NCBI RefSeq assembly: GCF_000149955.1
Contig: NC_030993.1
Coordinates: 3,154,743 to 3,218,742 of the forward strand
Length of the DNA: 64,000 bases
Direction: 5' to 3'
DNA from: Fusarium oxysporum f. sp. lycopersici 4287
Taxonomy: Eukaryota; Ascomycota; Sordariomycetes; Hypocreales; Nectriaceae
In this document: positions 35,920 to 47,478 of the stretch, one piece after another
Numbering within the stretch: the stretch's first letter is position 1
Layout: each line of letters starts with the position of its first letter
The notes under the pieces: generated by a model
Databases searched by the model: none
What the model was told of the DNA's origin: nothing
What the model saw: the letters and a program-made list of their open reading frames with translations, nothing else
Translations under genes and position numbers: made by a program

Positions 35920-37581
35920 TCAAGGGCTTGGGCTTCCTCCCCGACTTGTGTTCTCAACGCAGACCTCTTCGCGTACTGTGACATTTCCGTCGCGGGCATC
36001 TCGTTCATAGACAAAGCATCTTTCCGCGTAAATGCCCATCTCGTTCCTTCTTCGCCATACATCACCCAGCCGTCGCACCATGACTCGCTTCCAACCTCCG
36101 ACATTGAGCACGATACGCTTCCAAGGCGTATATGAGCTGAGTCTCTCCTTCTCCTGCACAAGTAGTTTGAAGGTTTGCATCGCAGCCTCTCGATCACGGT
36201 CGATTCCTGGAGACACCTGTTCTAGAGGGTGGATTATGGTCTGGACGTGTAAGGTCAGCGTGTGCACAGCTGGGAAGACACATATTGCCCTGAGAAAGGT
36301 AGTAGGATCGCATAGTCTGGTGTCTAGGTCAAGTTCAAGAGTGTGAACAAACTTCAACCGTTGACCCAATTGAGCTAAATCAACGGGTGCCAGGGTTGGG
36401 CATTTCTGGTCATCTTCTGAGAAGCCAACGTGGTCCCTCAGTCGTAGCACCTGTAGCGACTTTCGATGTGCCGCAATAGAATCAAGCTGGAACAATCGGG
36501 TATGGCAAGTGATGTTCAAGACCTCGAGTGCCTCAATATGATCTTTCACCAACAAATTCAACCCAATAGTGGCATCTTCTCTCTTGTCAGACAGATGGGC
36601 ACTGTAGTCTTCCACATGGAGTGTATGCAACGCGGAGAAGTCTCGGAAAGGCACTGAGCGAAGAAAGTTGAAGATGGGCACAGAAATCAACTCGAGCGAC
36701 TGTATTTTGGAGAAATCCCAATGTTTCTGAACATCCTCAGCTGTATGGCTCCAGTCGTATGACCGTAGCATCAAGTCGACGATGGGCGGCATTCGTTCTC
36801 CAGGAGAGAATCTGAAGCACGTGCCTTGACCTCGATCTTCATAGCGTAATACTTTTAGCTGTCGAGATTGGACCAGAAGCTGCTTTAACGAGTTGAGCCT
36901 CGTTGACAGGACCGGCATCGGATTGGCAAGCTTCAATGACGCCAACAGCTCTGAGGGAATCGATCTCGTAAAAGTGTCCAACGGATTACCATTGTAGTCT
37001 CGTCGCAGGGGGAGGTCCTCGATGTATAGTTGGGTGCTATTCGAGTTGCAATTATGCAGGCGACGGAGCTCCGAGGGTGACCACAGGCCCTCTGCAGGAA
37101 TGTCGCCATCTATGTATTGCCATCTGTTGTCGAACCTATCAGCAAGAGAACGAGGAAATCGAGATTGGGTGCCAGTACCGAACCGACTTTAATCGCTTGA
37201 TACAAGATAATATTTCGGTAATTCTTGTGGGATCCAAGTTGCTTCGTATTGTGACATGATTTGTGAGATGCGAGATGTGTCGAGAGACATTAGGATAGCG
37301 TTGTTCAGCATCTGGTGCGACGAGAGATTCGTTCAAGGTCAGGAATCGGTAGGCGATCGGTGCAGCTATGGCATCGAACCTCTTAGAGACTAGACGCACA
37401 GACGTGAGTGTTGGTGAGTCTATCTCACGAAGCTAAAAAGTAGCTTTTAGTATTAGATACTTCTGGTAAAATTGTTTGTAGTGTTGTGATATACCTGTTC
37501 GAACACAAGAGCCAGAAGTTCCGAGCTAAGGTGATTCAAAGATAGAACTGGCAAAGTCGGAGCCTTGTGCGAAGTGTCCAT
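35920..37581 (-). CDS. F-box protein
   Basis: A 518-aa protein with an N-terminal F-box, likely the substrate-recognition subunit of an SCF ubiquitin ligase. Exons: 37581-37495, 37432-37179 and 37135-35920; the second intron is short (43 nt, branch GCTGAT). The F-box spans residues ~14-55: LNHLSSELLALVFEQ, then LREIDSPTLTSVRLVSKRFD and IAAPIAYRFL, the typical Leu-Pro-less fungal version ending in the Y-R-F/L motif. The remainder has irregular leucine-rich segments (LKVLRYEDRG, LQVLRLRDHVGF, VHTLELDLDTRLCD) as in fungal F-box proteins with degenerate LRRs, and an Arg-rich C-terminal region. An alternative upstream in-frame ATG exists, but 37581 gives the standard F-box start. The target is unknown. 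It is isolated, with more than 3 kb of non-coding DNA upstream. Confidence 0.82.
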
Positions 37582-40500
37582 GCAATAAGCGGATTCCGAT
37601 GACCTGGGTGAAAGGCAGGGCCGAGCTGGTGGTACAGAGTACGATAGCGTGATAGAGGGTGCGGGAACCAGTAGCTCGGTAATAGATAGCATGGTAAGAT
37701 GCCAGGCTCCGAGCGGATGGGCCAAAGAATATGTTGGCAAGGAGAAATCGTTTCGGATTTGTGAATAACAAGAACTGATGGGCAGGACGCTGCTTCGACT
37801 ATGTATAAGTCGGCCAGCTAAGATGATGCCCGGCAATGACCGCCGGGCGTAAACTCTACTTTTTTGTTTGATGACACTAGACTAGTTGAGGCGAAAGTAA
37901 CGAAGGATGGAAGACGGGCAAGCCTCATGCGGGTTGGGAATCAACGTAGGCACAGCAATCCTCGCTCGACATGGAATCATGGTCCATCAAAGCAGAGCGG
38001 TTCCAGCAAGACGGAACCATAGCAGGGTTAATTGCCAGGATATGAGAGTAAAGGCGGGAGGGATGGAATGATATCCACCAGGATTATGTATGGACATGTC
38101 CTTTGCCCAAGCAAGGAGCAGGAGAGCCATGTATGAGCGAGATACATTGTCGGTGAGAGAATGTTGAGAATAGTCAACAGGTGCCTAACTAGGAAGTGAA
38201 CGAGAGATGGTGATGGTCATGTCACAGAAAGAAAGAAAACGCCAGACAAATGCCAGAAGCTCGGACTATCTCGAGACAACTGAGTGACCAAAGAGTCAAA
38301 CTAAAAGCGGAGAGACCAGGAGGGATGTGTGGAGATGGCTGAGCCGCCGAAGCGATTAAGATCGGGGTTCCCTTGTGTGGAGAGGCTAAGAAAGCAAAGA
38401 AAGGTAGACAGATGCGAAGTGTGGACGAAGAAGAAACAAGGATTCTAGTCCAGGTTCGGGAGGTGACAGATGAGAGGCAGGCATGGAGCTAAAGCCAAAG
38501 CCAACTATTGTCGCCGTTATGGCTTTGAACAGGAAGCTAAGGAGACGGGACGAATAGTGGACAGAGAGCAGAGACATGGTGTGTAAAACGACATCAGGTA
38601 CAGAACAGGGAGGAGATTCTTGCGATGCTACGCATGAGGTGTTGTCTCTATGAGAAGAATAAGAAGAGATGACCAATGCCGATCAGAATTTGGGAAACTT
38701 TGATGCATCATCACGTCCAAAGAGCGTCTTTGAACCAGGATAGCCATGCCAACGACCTCGGCCGTTGGGCGGGGACTCAGCTTAAGAAATAAGTTGAACA
38801 TAATGCCGTATCTTGTGATGAATCGAGTCGTGCCGAGGCGGGAGAAACACACGAGAAACGGAGCAAGATTGCGTACGCAACAAGCCATGTGGTTCTATCC
38901 ATAAGAGAACAAGCTTCATCGCAGTAAATAGGAGACCGCAAGCCATCGAATAGAATGGCCTGTGACATTGATGCCGTGTGCGGGCACCTCCCGCTTCCAT
39001 TGTCGTACAGAGAAGTAAAAGTCAAGGTCTGATATATTCTCGCAAGAGTTCCCCGAATCGGGAAATGGACCCAATTGAAGGGAACGGTGGCCCCTCACGG
39101 TTTCAATGTCTGGAACCAATCGCAGATGTTGAAACGCCCCAGACCACGGTGCGGCGCGCAGCGGGGAGAAAAGAAACTTGAGCATTCAATCGCATTCTTC
39201 CGAGATCCTTGTTCGACTGTCAATGTTAACCTCGTTGCATTGGGTGGCTCGAGTGCACTAGCAGGAAAAGGCACATGAAGATTTGTTGTCGCTTGAGATA
39301 TCGTGTTGTGCTCGAGGCTTTGTTGGCCTTGACTCCAACGCTATAGGTTGATTTAACGTCGAAGCAAGCATTTCCTTTCTTGGATTTAGCGATGGATCCC
39401 AATGGCTTGGCTTGTTGGCGGCTCATCGACCCTAGATCCCGGCCGCTGTGGTGATATCAGCTTCAAGCATGCCGTCAAATGCAATGCAAGTTGTCGGTTT
39501 GAGTATGAAATTTGCTTGCCTAGCTCTTCAACGGAAAATGGCAGCTGTCATGTGAGACCTTCCCATGTAAGGTATTGTTTACCCAGCAGTCCTTGCTTCC
39601 TTCCGGATCCTGTGTCGGCATGGTTGGTGCCTTCCTTGCAATTAAGATTTGTTGCTGTGCTTTCTGGAAGGAAGCATGGGTTTTGACAAGTGATTGCTTT
39701 TTATGGTGAGCTTTCCCGTTTACTTATAACAGCCCCCAGTCTGTTAAGGCCCAAACTTCATTTCAACATCTCTACAACTGACCTGTCGCATCTTATCCCT
39801 GGATTTGTTTGGTAATCTCCTGAGGTCTGCTTTACGATCGTTCTTCATCCACCGGGAGTTGTCAATCTCGAATCCATTTCGGTGCATCCACTTTCCGAGT
39901 ATCCTTGCACGTCTCATCAGCTTCCAGCTGCAACTTCAATATTACATCGCAGCAACGTTATGTTCCTACATCTCGTGTGTCTTCAGAAGGCGGGGCAGAC
40001 CAGGCCCAAACTAGACGGTGATGCAGTGGAACAAGAATGTCAAAGATTCCGTCCATGCTTCCTCGATAGCCATGTACGGCGTCATCTGTATCTTCGAAAT
40101 CAAGTCAACGGAGCCTGCTACCTGCAGTGCAACCCAACGACTTCTCATCCATTTCCCCTCCAGTTCTTGTCAAGGATAGCCGACATGATCTGATGACAAC
40201 GGTCTTGACCTTCTCGACATTCACGCAGTGATGATAGTGACGGGCAATGCATATTGTCACATCGTAAATATGCCAACTGCCTTTTGCAGATAATTGGGAG
40301 CAATTGAGAATGGGCTTTCACATGGGGTGATTGTGGTCAGGTCGTCGTAAAATGCGACTGGCTCGGTAAACGCTGCTTATGGTTACATCGACTGATTAGT
40401 CGCAGTGCCCGGAACGGCAATCATAGAATCCTTTCAGGTTCCCAGTCAGCGATCCTGGGGTTTTTACGCCTAGGTACCGAGATTCAGTGCTTCAAGATGC

Positions 40501-41427
40501 GCGCTCTCAACGGTTTCACTATTTTACGTTGCATCGCGCTGTTTCAATGTGTTTCCACATAGGACTACGAACCAGTGTGGATGAACAACCGTTGTCTGTT
40601 GTCTCTCATGTCTCGGTTATGTTTGTGTTACTGTTCATCAACAACAAGCAAGAGATACCTTAGCCACGCTGTCGAGTCCGAGACTCGAGACCATAAACCT
40701 GAGATTTGCATCTGCAGTGAACCCTAAACAGGCATGCATGACTCTAGCTCTGTCTGTCCGACGTCGATACTTGATGTCAGCAGGTTCCAAGGCTCCGACC
40801 TGGTGGATCATGGGCCACGCAGCGTTCGTGAAAGTAACCACACTTTGCTATAACCAACTCCGAACCGGCTGAAGGGAACGTAGCACGATTGGATACCTCT
40901 TGAATTTGCGAATTGACCTTTGGGTACCGCGACCTTTTCGATCTCGGAGATGCTTCGGGTTGAAACATGTCCTGTCTCTTTGTCGTCCTAATAGCGACAG
41001 CTCTCAAATACATATCATATTGGAACCTGACGAGGGAAGGTGATAAACTCCACCTCAACTTCAAACACTGACCGAGACATAGGATCAAGAACAAGTCGTC
41101 CTAAGGGCTGAGAACGGGTATTGATGCCCTTGCCTTAACGCAATTAACGATACGATAGGTACAACAAGTAAAGAACGCTATGGGAATCTGCCCTTTCGCC
41201 GCGCCAACCTATTTCATGCATGGACGATAACACAAGAATGTCGATCCAGAAACACAATTCCACCTTTCCAAAAGAGTCTATCCCTCACAAATTTGGGGTT
41301 ACTCGACCCAGGCCGTTGACATCTCAAGCTGAAGCAACGCAGCACATTCTAGTAATTCCAGTAAACTGCGGCGCTTGGATTATAGACAGCAATCATCGTG
41401 CGCATTTCTCCATTCCTAACATCGCCT
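37582..41427. other. intergenic, no supported gene
   Basis: About 3.8 kb between the F-box gene start and the VHS-GAT gene stop. Short open frames on both strands, none with splice continuity or a recognisable motif. The first kilobase is probably the F-box gene promoter. Confidence 0.45.
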
Positions 41428-43208
41428 CTAGTACCGGTATATAGGCTCCTTGCTCTTGGGTGGTGGTCCACTTGGCGCATCGTAGATGTCATCGTCGTCG
41501 GAGACTTCGTCGAGTCGTTGCTGTGCGGGCGGCTGGGCTGATGGTGTTGAAGCTCCAGCGCCGTGCATGTGGACCTTACCAATGGCGCTGTCTTGTCGGC
41601 CCAGATAGCTTTCCGTGGGTTTGAAGCCAGGATGGAAGGGCTCGTATGCAAGGCGTTCATGTTCGGAGTACTGAGTCGCTGTGTTGGATGGTGGTTGGAC
41701 CGAGGAAGAATTGCCTGGCTGAGGGTCTGCAAAGGGGTTCTCGGCGGACTCTTCGTAGGGTCGGTTCGAACTTCCCTCACCAGTTTGGTGTGGAGGACCT
41801 GGAGGTGGTGGGTAAGAATGCGTCTCTTTACCCTTGCCGGAACCTGACCCAGATCCGTTGTTGAAGTAGTGATTGTTGCCGTTGGTCTCAGGTTGAGACT
41901 CTGACTGCTGCTGAGGCTGAATTTGAGGGGTCAAACTGGGCGACTGTGAGTCGGATCGTTCGTTCAAACCCAATTGTTTTCGGGCACTCAGGACAGCTCG
42001 CTTGTGCTGGTTGAGCGCAGTTTGCAGCTGCTCATTGGTGTCGATGAGATTCTCCATCGTGTCGTTATCAGGAGTGGGATTCTCGGACGTCATGTAGCCT
42101 TGGATACTGCGGGATGCGCTTGAGCATCGATCAGCAAACTCCTTGATAAGCTCGTTGTCGAGAATCTCGCCGGGAGGCGTATTCATGACAACCTGCTCCA
42201 GGAGCTTAGCTGATGTTCGGGCTTCTTCGAGTCGGCTGGCCAGCTCAATAGGGTCAGGCAAGCGCTTGTTCGTGTGGTGTCTCGCAAAATAATTCTGCGA
42301 GTGTGGGTTTGGAGGAGGGGTGTTATAACCGCCTGGCGACATCATGGGTTGCTGCGGTCCCTGCTGCAGCTCATTAGTATGAAAGGTCCCAACCCGAATC
42401 ATGTGCACATACACCAAAGTTCTTATAAGCTTGTTCCTTCTCCTTTTGCCACATTGAAGTGAGCAAAGTCAAGTTTTCGTCGTACGCCTTGGTGTGCTGG
42501 AAATCATCGAGTGTTTCCATAAGGATCTGGCGCACGCTGGGGTCTCGTACAGCCTTGAGGAGTCCTCGCGCAGTATCGACGAACTTTTGGTCTAGGTTCC
42601 GCGTAAAAGTCGCGCCGGGGTTGTCGGTCAAGATGCGCAAGAGCATGATTGCGTTGTACTGCCATGATGGCTTTGAAAAGTATTCTTTGGACAGGTACTT
42701 GCGGATCAGGCGCGCGCATTCTGCGGCAGCGGCTGGGGAGGATTCGGCGGCATCGACGATGGGAGGTAGAAAGAGAACTTCATCTTGCTGTTTCGCACGA
42801 GATTAGCTGAGGCATGACATGTGAGGGGGCGACTGTAAAACGTACCTTGGACTTTCCTCCAGACTCACAAAATGCTTTCTAGGCTCTGGTCAGCGATGGC
42901 CAGACGGACGACACGGACGGTTTCGCAGGATGCGCGATAATATAGGGACATACCACGCTGTTGTGAGCTGTAGCCTCGGGTGTTCCGGCTGGTGTCGTGC
43001 CTGAAGGTGAAGTTCCGGAGGGTCCGTCAGATGCTCCTATGAATTGTCAGCTCTGGACGTGTGCTGTGTTTATTTTGGGCTGCCCGAAACCAAAGAGGTT
43101 GATCGCAAGGCAGCGCGCATGAGAACACGTACGATTGGAGACATTGCTGGCTTTTCTTCTGATGCTACCGAGCACCTTGCTCATACCAAGACCCTTCATG
43201 GACTTCAT
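41428..43208 (-). CDS. VHS-GAT domain adaptor, LSB5-like
   Basis: A 500-aa endosomal/cortical-actin adaptor. Five exons: 43208-43133, 43036-42954, 42878-42846 (only 33 nt), 42787-42413 and 42363-41428, all GT-AG and in frame. The VHS superhelix (about residues 50-185) includes VKAFCESGGKSKQDEVLFLP, ARLIRKYLSKEYFSKPSWQY, ILTDNPGATFTRNLD and DPSVRQILMETLDDF. A GAT-type three-helix bundle (~220-310; SRLEEARTSAKLLEQVV, FADRCSSASRSIQGYM, LIDTNEQLQTALNQHKRAVL) binds ubiquitin or ARF in relatives. The C-terminus is disordered, rich in Gln, Pro and Gly, with an NPFADP motif (NPF binds EH domains) and an acidic cluster SDDDDIYDAP. No GAE ear, so it is not a GGA; the pattern fits yeast Lsb5. The start at 43208 is the first ATG; the same frame stays open for 60 codons upstream. 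Confidence 0.85.
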
Positions 43209-44758
43209 GGCTGTGTTGGAAGCTCGCGCCACAGCGGGCGACTCTAGGGGTGGAGGAATCGGGGGGTTTCTTCGAACAGGAGGCGAGATGATGCCTAGAG
43301 TTATAGCGGTGTTTGGTTGATGAGGAATAACAAAGTTGTTGAGGTCAAGTTGTGACTCGAAAAGTTGAAGATCTAGGGAAATTAAGGCTCAAATGGGAAG
43401 GCGCCGAGGATCCAATGCAATTACTATCACGGTTTTAGAAGCGAACGGTGATGTTGGTTGGTCTTGGTACGTTTCTGCCTCTCGGAGCTGACGATGTTGG
43501 AGCGAGCGTCGAATGATTGGCGCCGTTGTCTGGGAGTAGCAAGGGTATTGATCCTTTTGGACTGGTTTGAAGTTGAGGACAAAGTTGCTTTTGATTCGAG
43601 TGCTGTAGTATAATAGATGATGACAAAGCAACAAGTAAACACTGATTGTCCAGTGATTTGCTGTTTACCCGTAACTCTTCTGTAACTGTAACTGTACTCG
43701 TTCCTTTCTTGTTTGGTCTCGTCGATATTCAAAGTTCGGAGTTGTTAAAGGTTATTTAACTTGGTACCTCATGTTTTCTTTCCTAAGGACTTACAAACAG
43801 GCCCCGGTATGGCTCTCTTCTGATACCTGCCCTCAAGGCCTCAGGCCCATCCCCTGCGATAGGCAAAAAAGCTGAGACGCGAGGAAAGAGAAGATATCAA
43901 CACACGCATCAAATAAACATAAAGCTCTAGACAATGGCCTAATTATCAACAAATATAACTACCTTAACCCAACTGTAAAGCGGCCGCCGTTGCACAGCCT
44001 CATCACCCTACGCAATCAACCCCTCTCCATCGCCGCCGTAACACATGACATTGGCACTACCCTTAGCATTAGCATTGGCATCGTGTCTTGGCTTCACTCT
44101 GGGCTTTGTCATGAAATGTGCTGGACCTCTTCTCACTAACGTACATCCGTTTAAGAAAGAGACGGACAAACAAGAACGCGTGGCATTTCAATATGCGGAG
44201 TGTTCATCTAAAAGGCGAAGATCCGCGCTATCTCCACAGTGGTAGCCGTTCTTCTAGATCTCAAACACGCGGCCCGAAGTTTGAAAGCTGGAGAGACTGT
44301 TATAGTGCACCCTTTAACATACAGTAGACGCCGTTAAGAGTGAGTGGTAGAATGTGTCAAGTTATAAGCTTGAACTACGTAAGCTTCATCTACTAAGATC
44401 ATGCTTGTCTAAGAATCTGACACTCAGAGATCGCATACACCATGAGGTTGGCAGGGGTCTCGCTGTATTCGTTAAATTGCTGCGGACTTCAGGTTGTATA
44501 AGTCCGACAGACGCTCAAACCTGTCGGCAGTTTTCTTTGCGCTGATGTAGCCTACAAGCGAGCATCTGATAAGCGACACCGTTTCCTGTCACCCAGACCT
44601 CCAGCACATGCTCCCACGACACCCTCTTGTAGTCAAAGTCGTGTCTATTCTTCATTATATAACAGTACAGCTCTTGACCGCCATGAAAAGTCTCCATAAC
44701 AGACGATCGCTGGTCATGACCTCTTGGCGCTAGCTACTGACTGACCACCCTCCGCCTC
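43209..44758. other. intergenic, leader of the VHS-GAT gene and 3' flank of the UBX gene
   Basis: About 1.55 kb. The first 180 bases upstream of the VHS-GAT start codon are open in the same frame without an ATG. The rest shows no supported gene. The sequence from 43700 to 44000 is AT-richer and promoter-like. Confidence 0.45.
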
Positions 44759-46367
44759 CTAGTCTTCGTCATCACCCTCGTCGTCCGACTCATCTTCCGA
44801 ATCCGGTGATATGTCCTCCACAATCAGATTTCCTGACCGTCCAATCTTCTCCCCCATCGTCACTGTTGTGCTAGGCTCGTACACCGTTCTGGGGAGAATG
44901 GAGGCGATTCGGAACTTGTATTCGTGCTCGTACTCCCCCGGCTTCTCAGCACCCGCTGCACCCTCCTCTTTGAGAACACTGTAGCACTCCACAAAGGCAT
45001 ACAGGTCCTCCAGGGAGGCATCTTGGGGGAACCGCCGCACAATTCGGCCGATACCCGATTCCTCGGGCATCTTGAGTGCAACTCGTACCACGCTCTTATC
45101 GCTGGTTGGTGGCTCGGGCACAATAGTTGTAGCTCTCCAAGCAATCCATTGCTCGCGCTTTTCTTCGAGTCTCTTTGCTGCCTCTGCTTCTTCCTGCGCG
45201 CGCTTCTCTGCTGCTGCTGCGGCCGCTGCTGCTTCTCTCTTCTGGCGTGCGCGTTCTCGGTCAATAGCTAGCGACCGTTCGTAGGCCGAGTCTTGCTCAG
45301 TTCGTAGATTTCTCGTTACTTCCTGGGCTGTTCGCTCTGCGCGTACTCCATCGAGATCTGCACCGTACTTCTCGATAGCTGCTCGAAGCTCTGATAGGTA
45401 AGTGGAGGGAGGCATGGGTCCAACTAGTCGCTTGACGATCCCCATTCGTGTACTGCCCTCCTTCGGTGTAAGGCAAACCAATGCCGAGAAGGGAAACTTG
45501 GTGCAGATATACTCCTGAGCCACCTGATATGCCTCGGAATCCAGGACGTTTCCGCCCCACAGAATTATGTTGTTGGAAGGATCTTTTATGAAGTTCACCA
45601 CTTCTGGTGCTAGTAAAGTCTCTTTTACGAAAGACTCGGTATCATCGTGCTCAGGCGACATCAATACCACAAGCATAAACTTGAGGTCCTTCTTGGCTTG
45701 ATCATGCGCCTGAGCGACACCGCCCTCGAAAAAGGGCAATTCGTTCTCTCCATACTCCTCTTCGAACTCTCGCTTGAATCTCGAGGCGGTGTCTCGAGGC
45801 ATGAGAGGTCGGCGACCATTGGTGCCTCTGAAGCCTGTCGAGATTCTGCTCGTAACAGCCCGTGGCCGAATCGAGGCGGGCAAGAAAGACAGCGCATAGA
45901 TCAAAGTCCGAAATAGAGTCGAGGCAGCTCTCCAGCCTAAGCTAAAGGGTGTGAGGAGCAGACCCAGCAACCATGGTGTTCGATTTGTGACAGGGTTCTG
46001 AGGCACGATTCTTGGAGCTAGATCGGTGCGCTGTCGTGGTGAAGCTCGAGGGGCACGAATTGCCTCATCAAAAAGGCTCTCTTGTAGGTTTTCGTGCCGC
46101 GCTGTCGCTCGGGGTATTTCTTGTTGTGCTGCAGCTACTGGGTCTGCAACTTCGCCGTCGAAGAACTTGGCGATTGCAATCTATGATGCATCGTTAGAAG
46201 CATGGAAAGGAGCAAAGGAGCGAGTTTGATACCTGAACATTCCATTCGGAGCGTCGGAGAAGCGGAATAGCTTCGCTGATCTCTTGGTTGGTCACTTGTG
46301 TATATTGATCAAGAGCCTCCTGCTGAGTAGTGGACAGTTGTCCCAAGTCCATATCGCCTTCAGCCAT
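44759..46367 (-). CDS. UBA-UAS-UBX protein, FAF2/UBXD8-like ERAD factor
   Basis: A 518-aa Cdc48/p97 cofactor likely embedded in the ER membrane by a hydrophobic hairpin. Exons 46367-46233 and 46180-44759. Order: N-terminal UBA-like helices (residues ~8-55, TTQQEALDQYTQV, IPLLRRSEWNVQ, IAIAKFFDG); hydrophobic hairpin at ~114-145 (WLLGLLLTPFSLG, LFRTLIYALSFLPAS); a thioredoxin-like UAS domain (~195-320, LKFMLVVLMSPEHDDT, NNIILWGG); an Ala/Glu/Arg coiled coil (~330-392); and a UBX domain (~405-490, VVRVALKMPEESGIGRIVRR, PQDASLEDLYAFVEC). The tail is very acidic. This order matches human UBXD8/FAF2 and fission yeast Ucp10, which recruit Cdc48 to ubiquitinated ER and lipid-droplet proteins. The UBX loop that contacts Cdc48 is RFPQD rather than the classic R-FPR. 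Confident in family; ER location is inferred. Confidence 0.92.
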
Positions 46368-47478
46368 TTTGTCAACCTATATCATCCACACTGCTCTTTT
46401 TGCAGGGTTCGAAGAATGTATGTCAGGTGAATAGCAAGAAGAGGGGAAAGAAACCGAGTTCAAATGTGCGGGAACGAAGAGTGAATGCGGTCTACGTTTC
46501 GCTTGTGGTGTAACCCCACGGTTTTATAAGATCCAATACATTGAGCATTCGTAAATAAGTGGATGGAAGATTCCGGCTTCGCTGTATATAAATGAATAAA
46601 AGAGTGTGTAGGAAGATTAAAAGCTTCAGACAAACAGAGATAAAAAGAAGTTTGAATTGGACTTTATTGAAGTGTCTCTTGTATGTGATATCGAAAGAAG
46701 AGAGCTAAAGATGAGGTTGACGAATGATGGCATCAAGCGCGTCAGAGCTAAAGTGGGCGGGCTTGCTTATCAAAAGTCAGATTAAACCCATTTTGGGGTG
46801 GGCTATTCTTCGGGACAATGATATTATTGGTGTCTTGGGAACAACGAACTGGCTTCAGGTTTGGCGTCATGCCGTGGAGACACATGTATAAGTATATTTT
46901 CATACAAAATAGTAGAAAAGATACTACGATTAAGCGCATTGCTTTGCTAGGCTTGCGACACTGCAGGCTTGTTCACCCAACCCAACTGAAGTGTCTAGTC
47001 CGTCCACCAAAAACTGCCCCCCCCACCGCCCACATCCACATCCGCACCTAATCCAACCACTCGTTCAACTCCTCCATACCTTACCTCAACCTCACCTCTC
47101 CTCCTCCCGACCTCGCAAGACTTTGCTTGCTCACGCTACAAGAGGCGACGGACAGCGCCTTGTGCCCCCTCGAACACGGTCGTTGGCTTCCCGCGCTTTA
47201 ATCACTGTTCAAGCTGTATATCTTTTGTATAGACTCTGGACCCCGCCGTTCGTCTCGTTACTCCATGGGCGGCCGCTCGCCTCGATCAATTGAACAATGG
47301 GAAATGCTTGCCAGAGTCAAGTAGGTGCTGTTTTTGTCAGTATTCGGCCTAGGTCCTGTGGGAATTTTTTTCTGCACAAGATCGTTTTTCAGTCAGCAGC
47401 TTGCTAACGTCCTCCTCTTTCAGACGTCGTAAACACAGCCAAGCGGGCTGCACTACCTTCAACACTATATAACTGACC
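46368..47478. promoter_or_regulatory. divergent promoter region of the UBX gene and PAN3
   Basis: 1.1 kb between divergent starts. The PAN3-proximal part (47020-47120) is C/T-rich with CACATCCACATCCGCAC-like runs; a possible non-coding exon or leader lies at 47270-47460. No coding gene supported. Confidence 0.45.
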
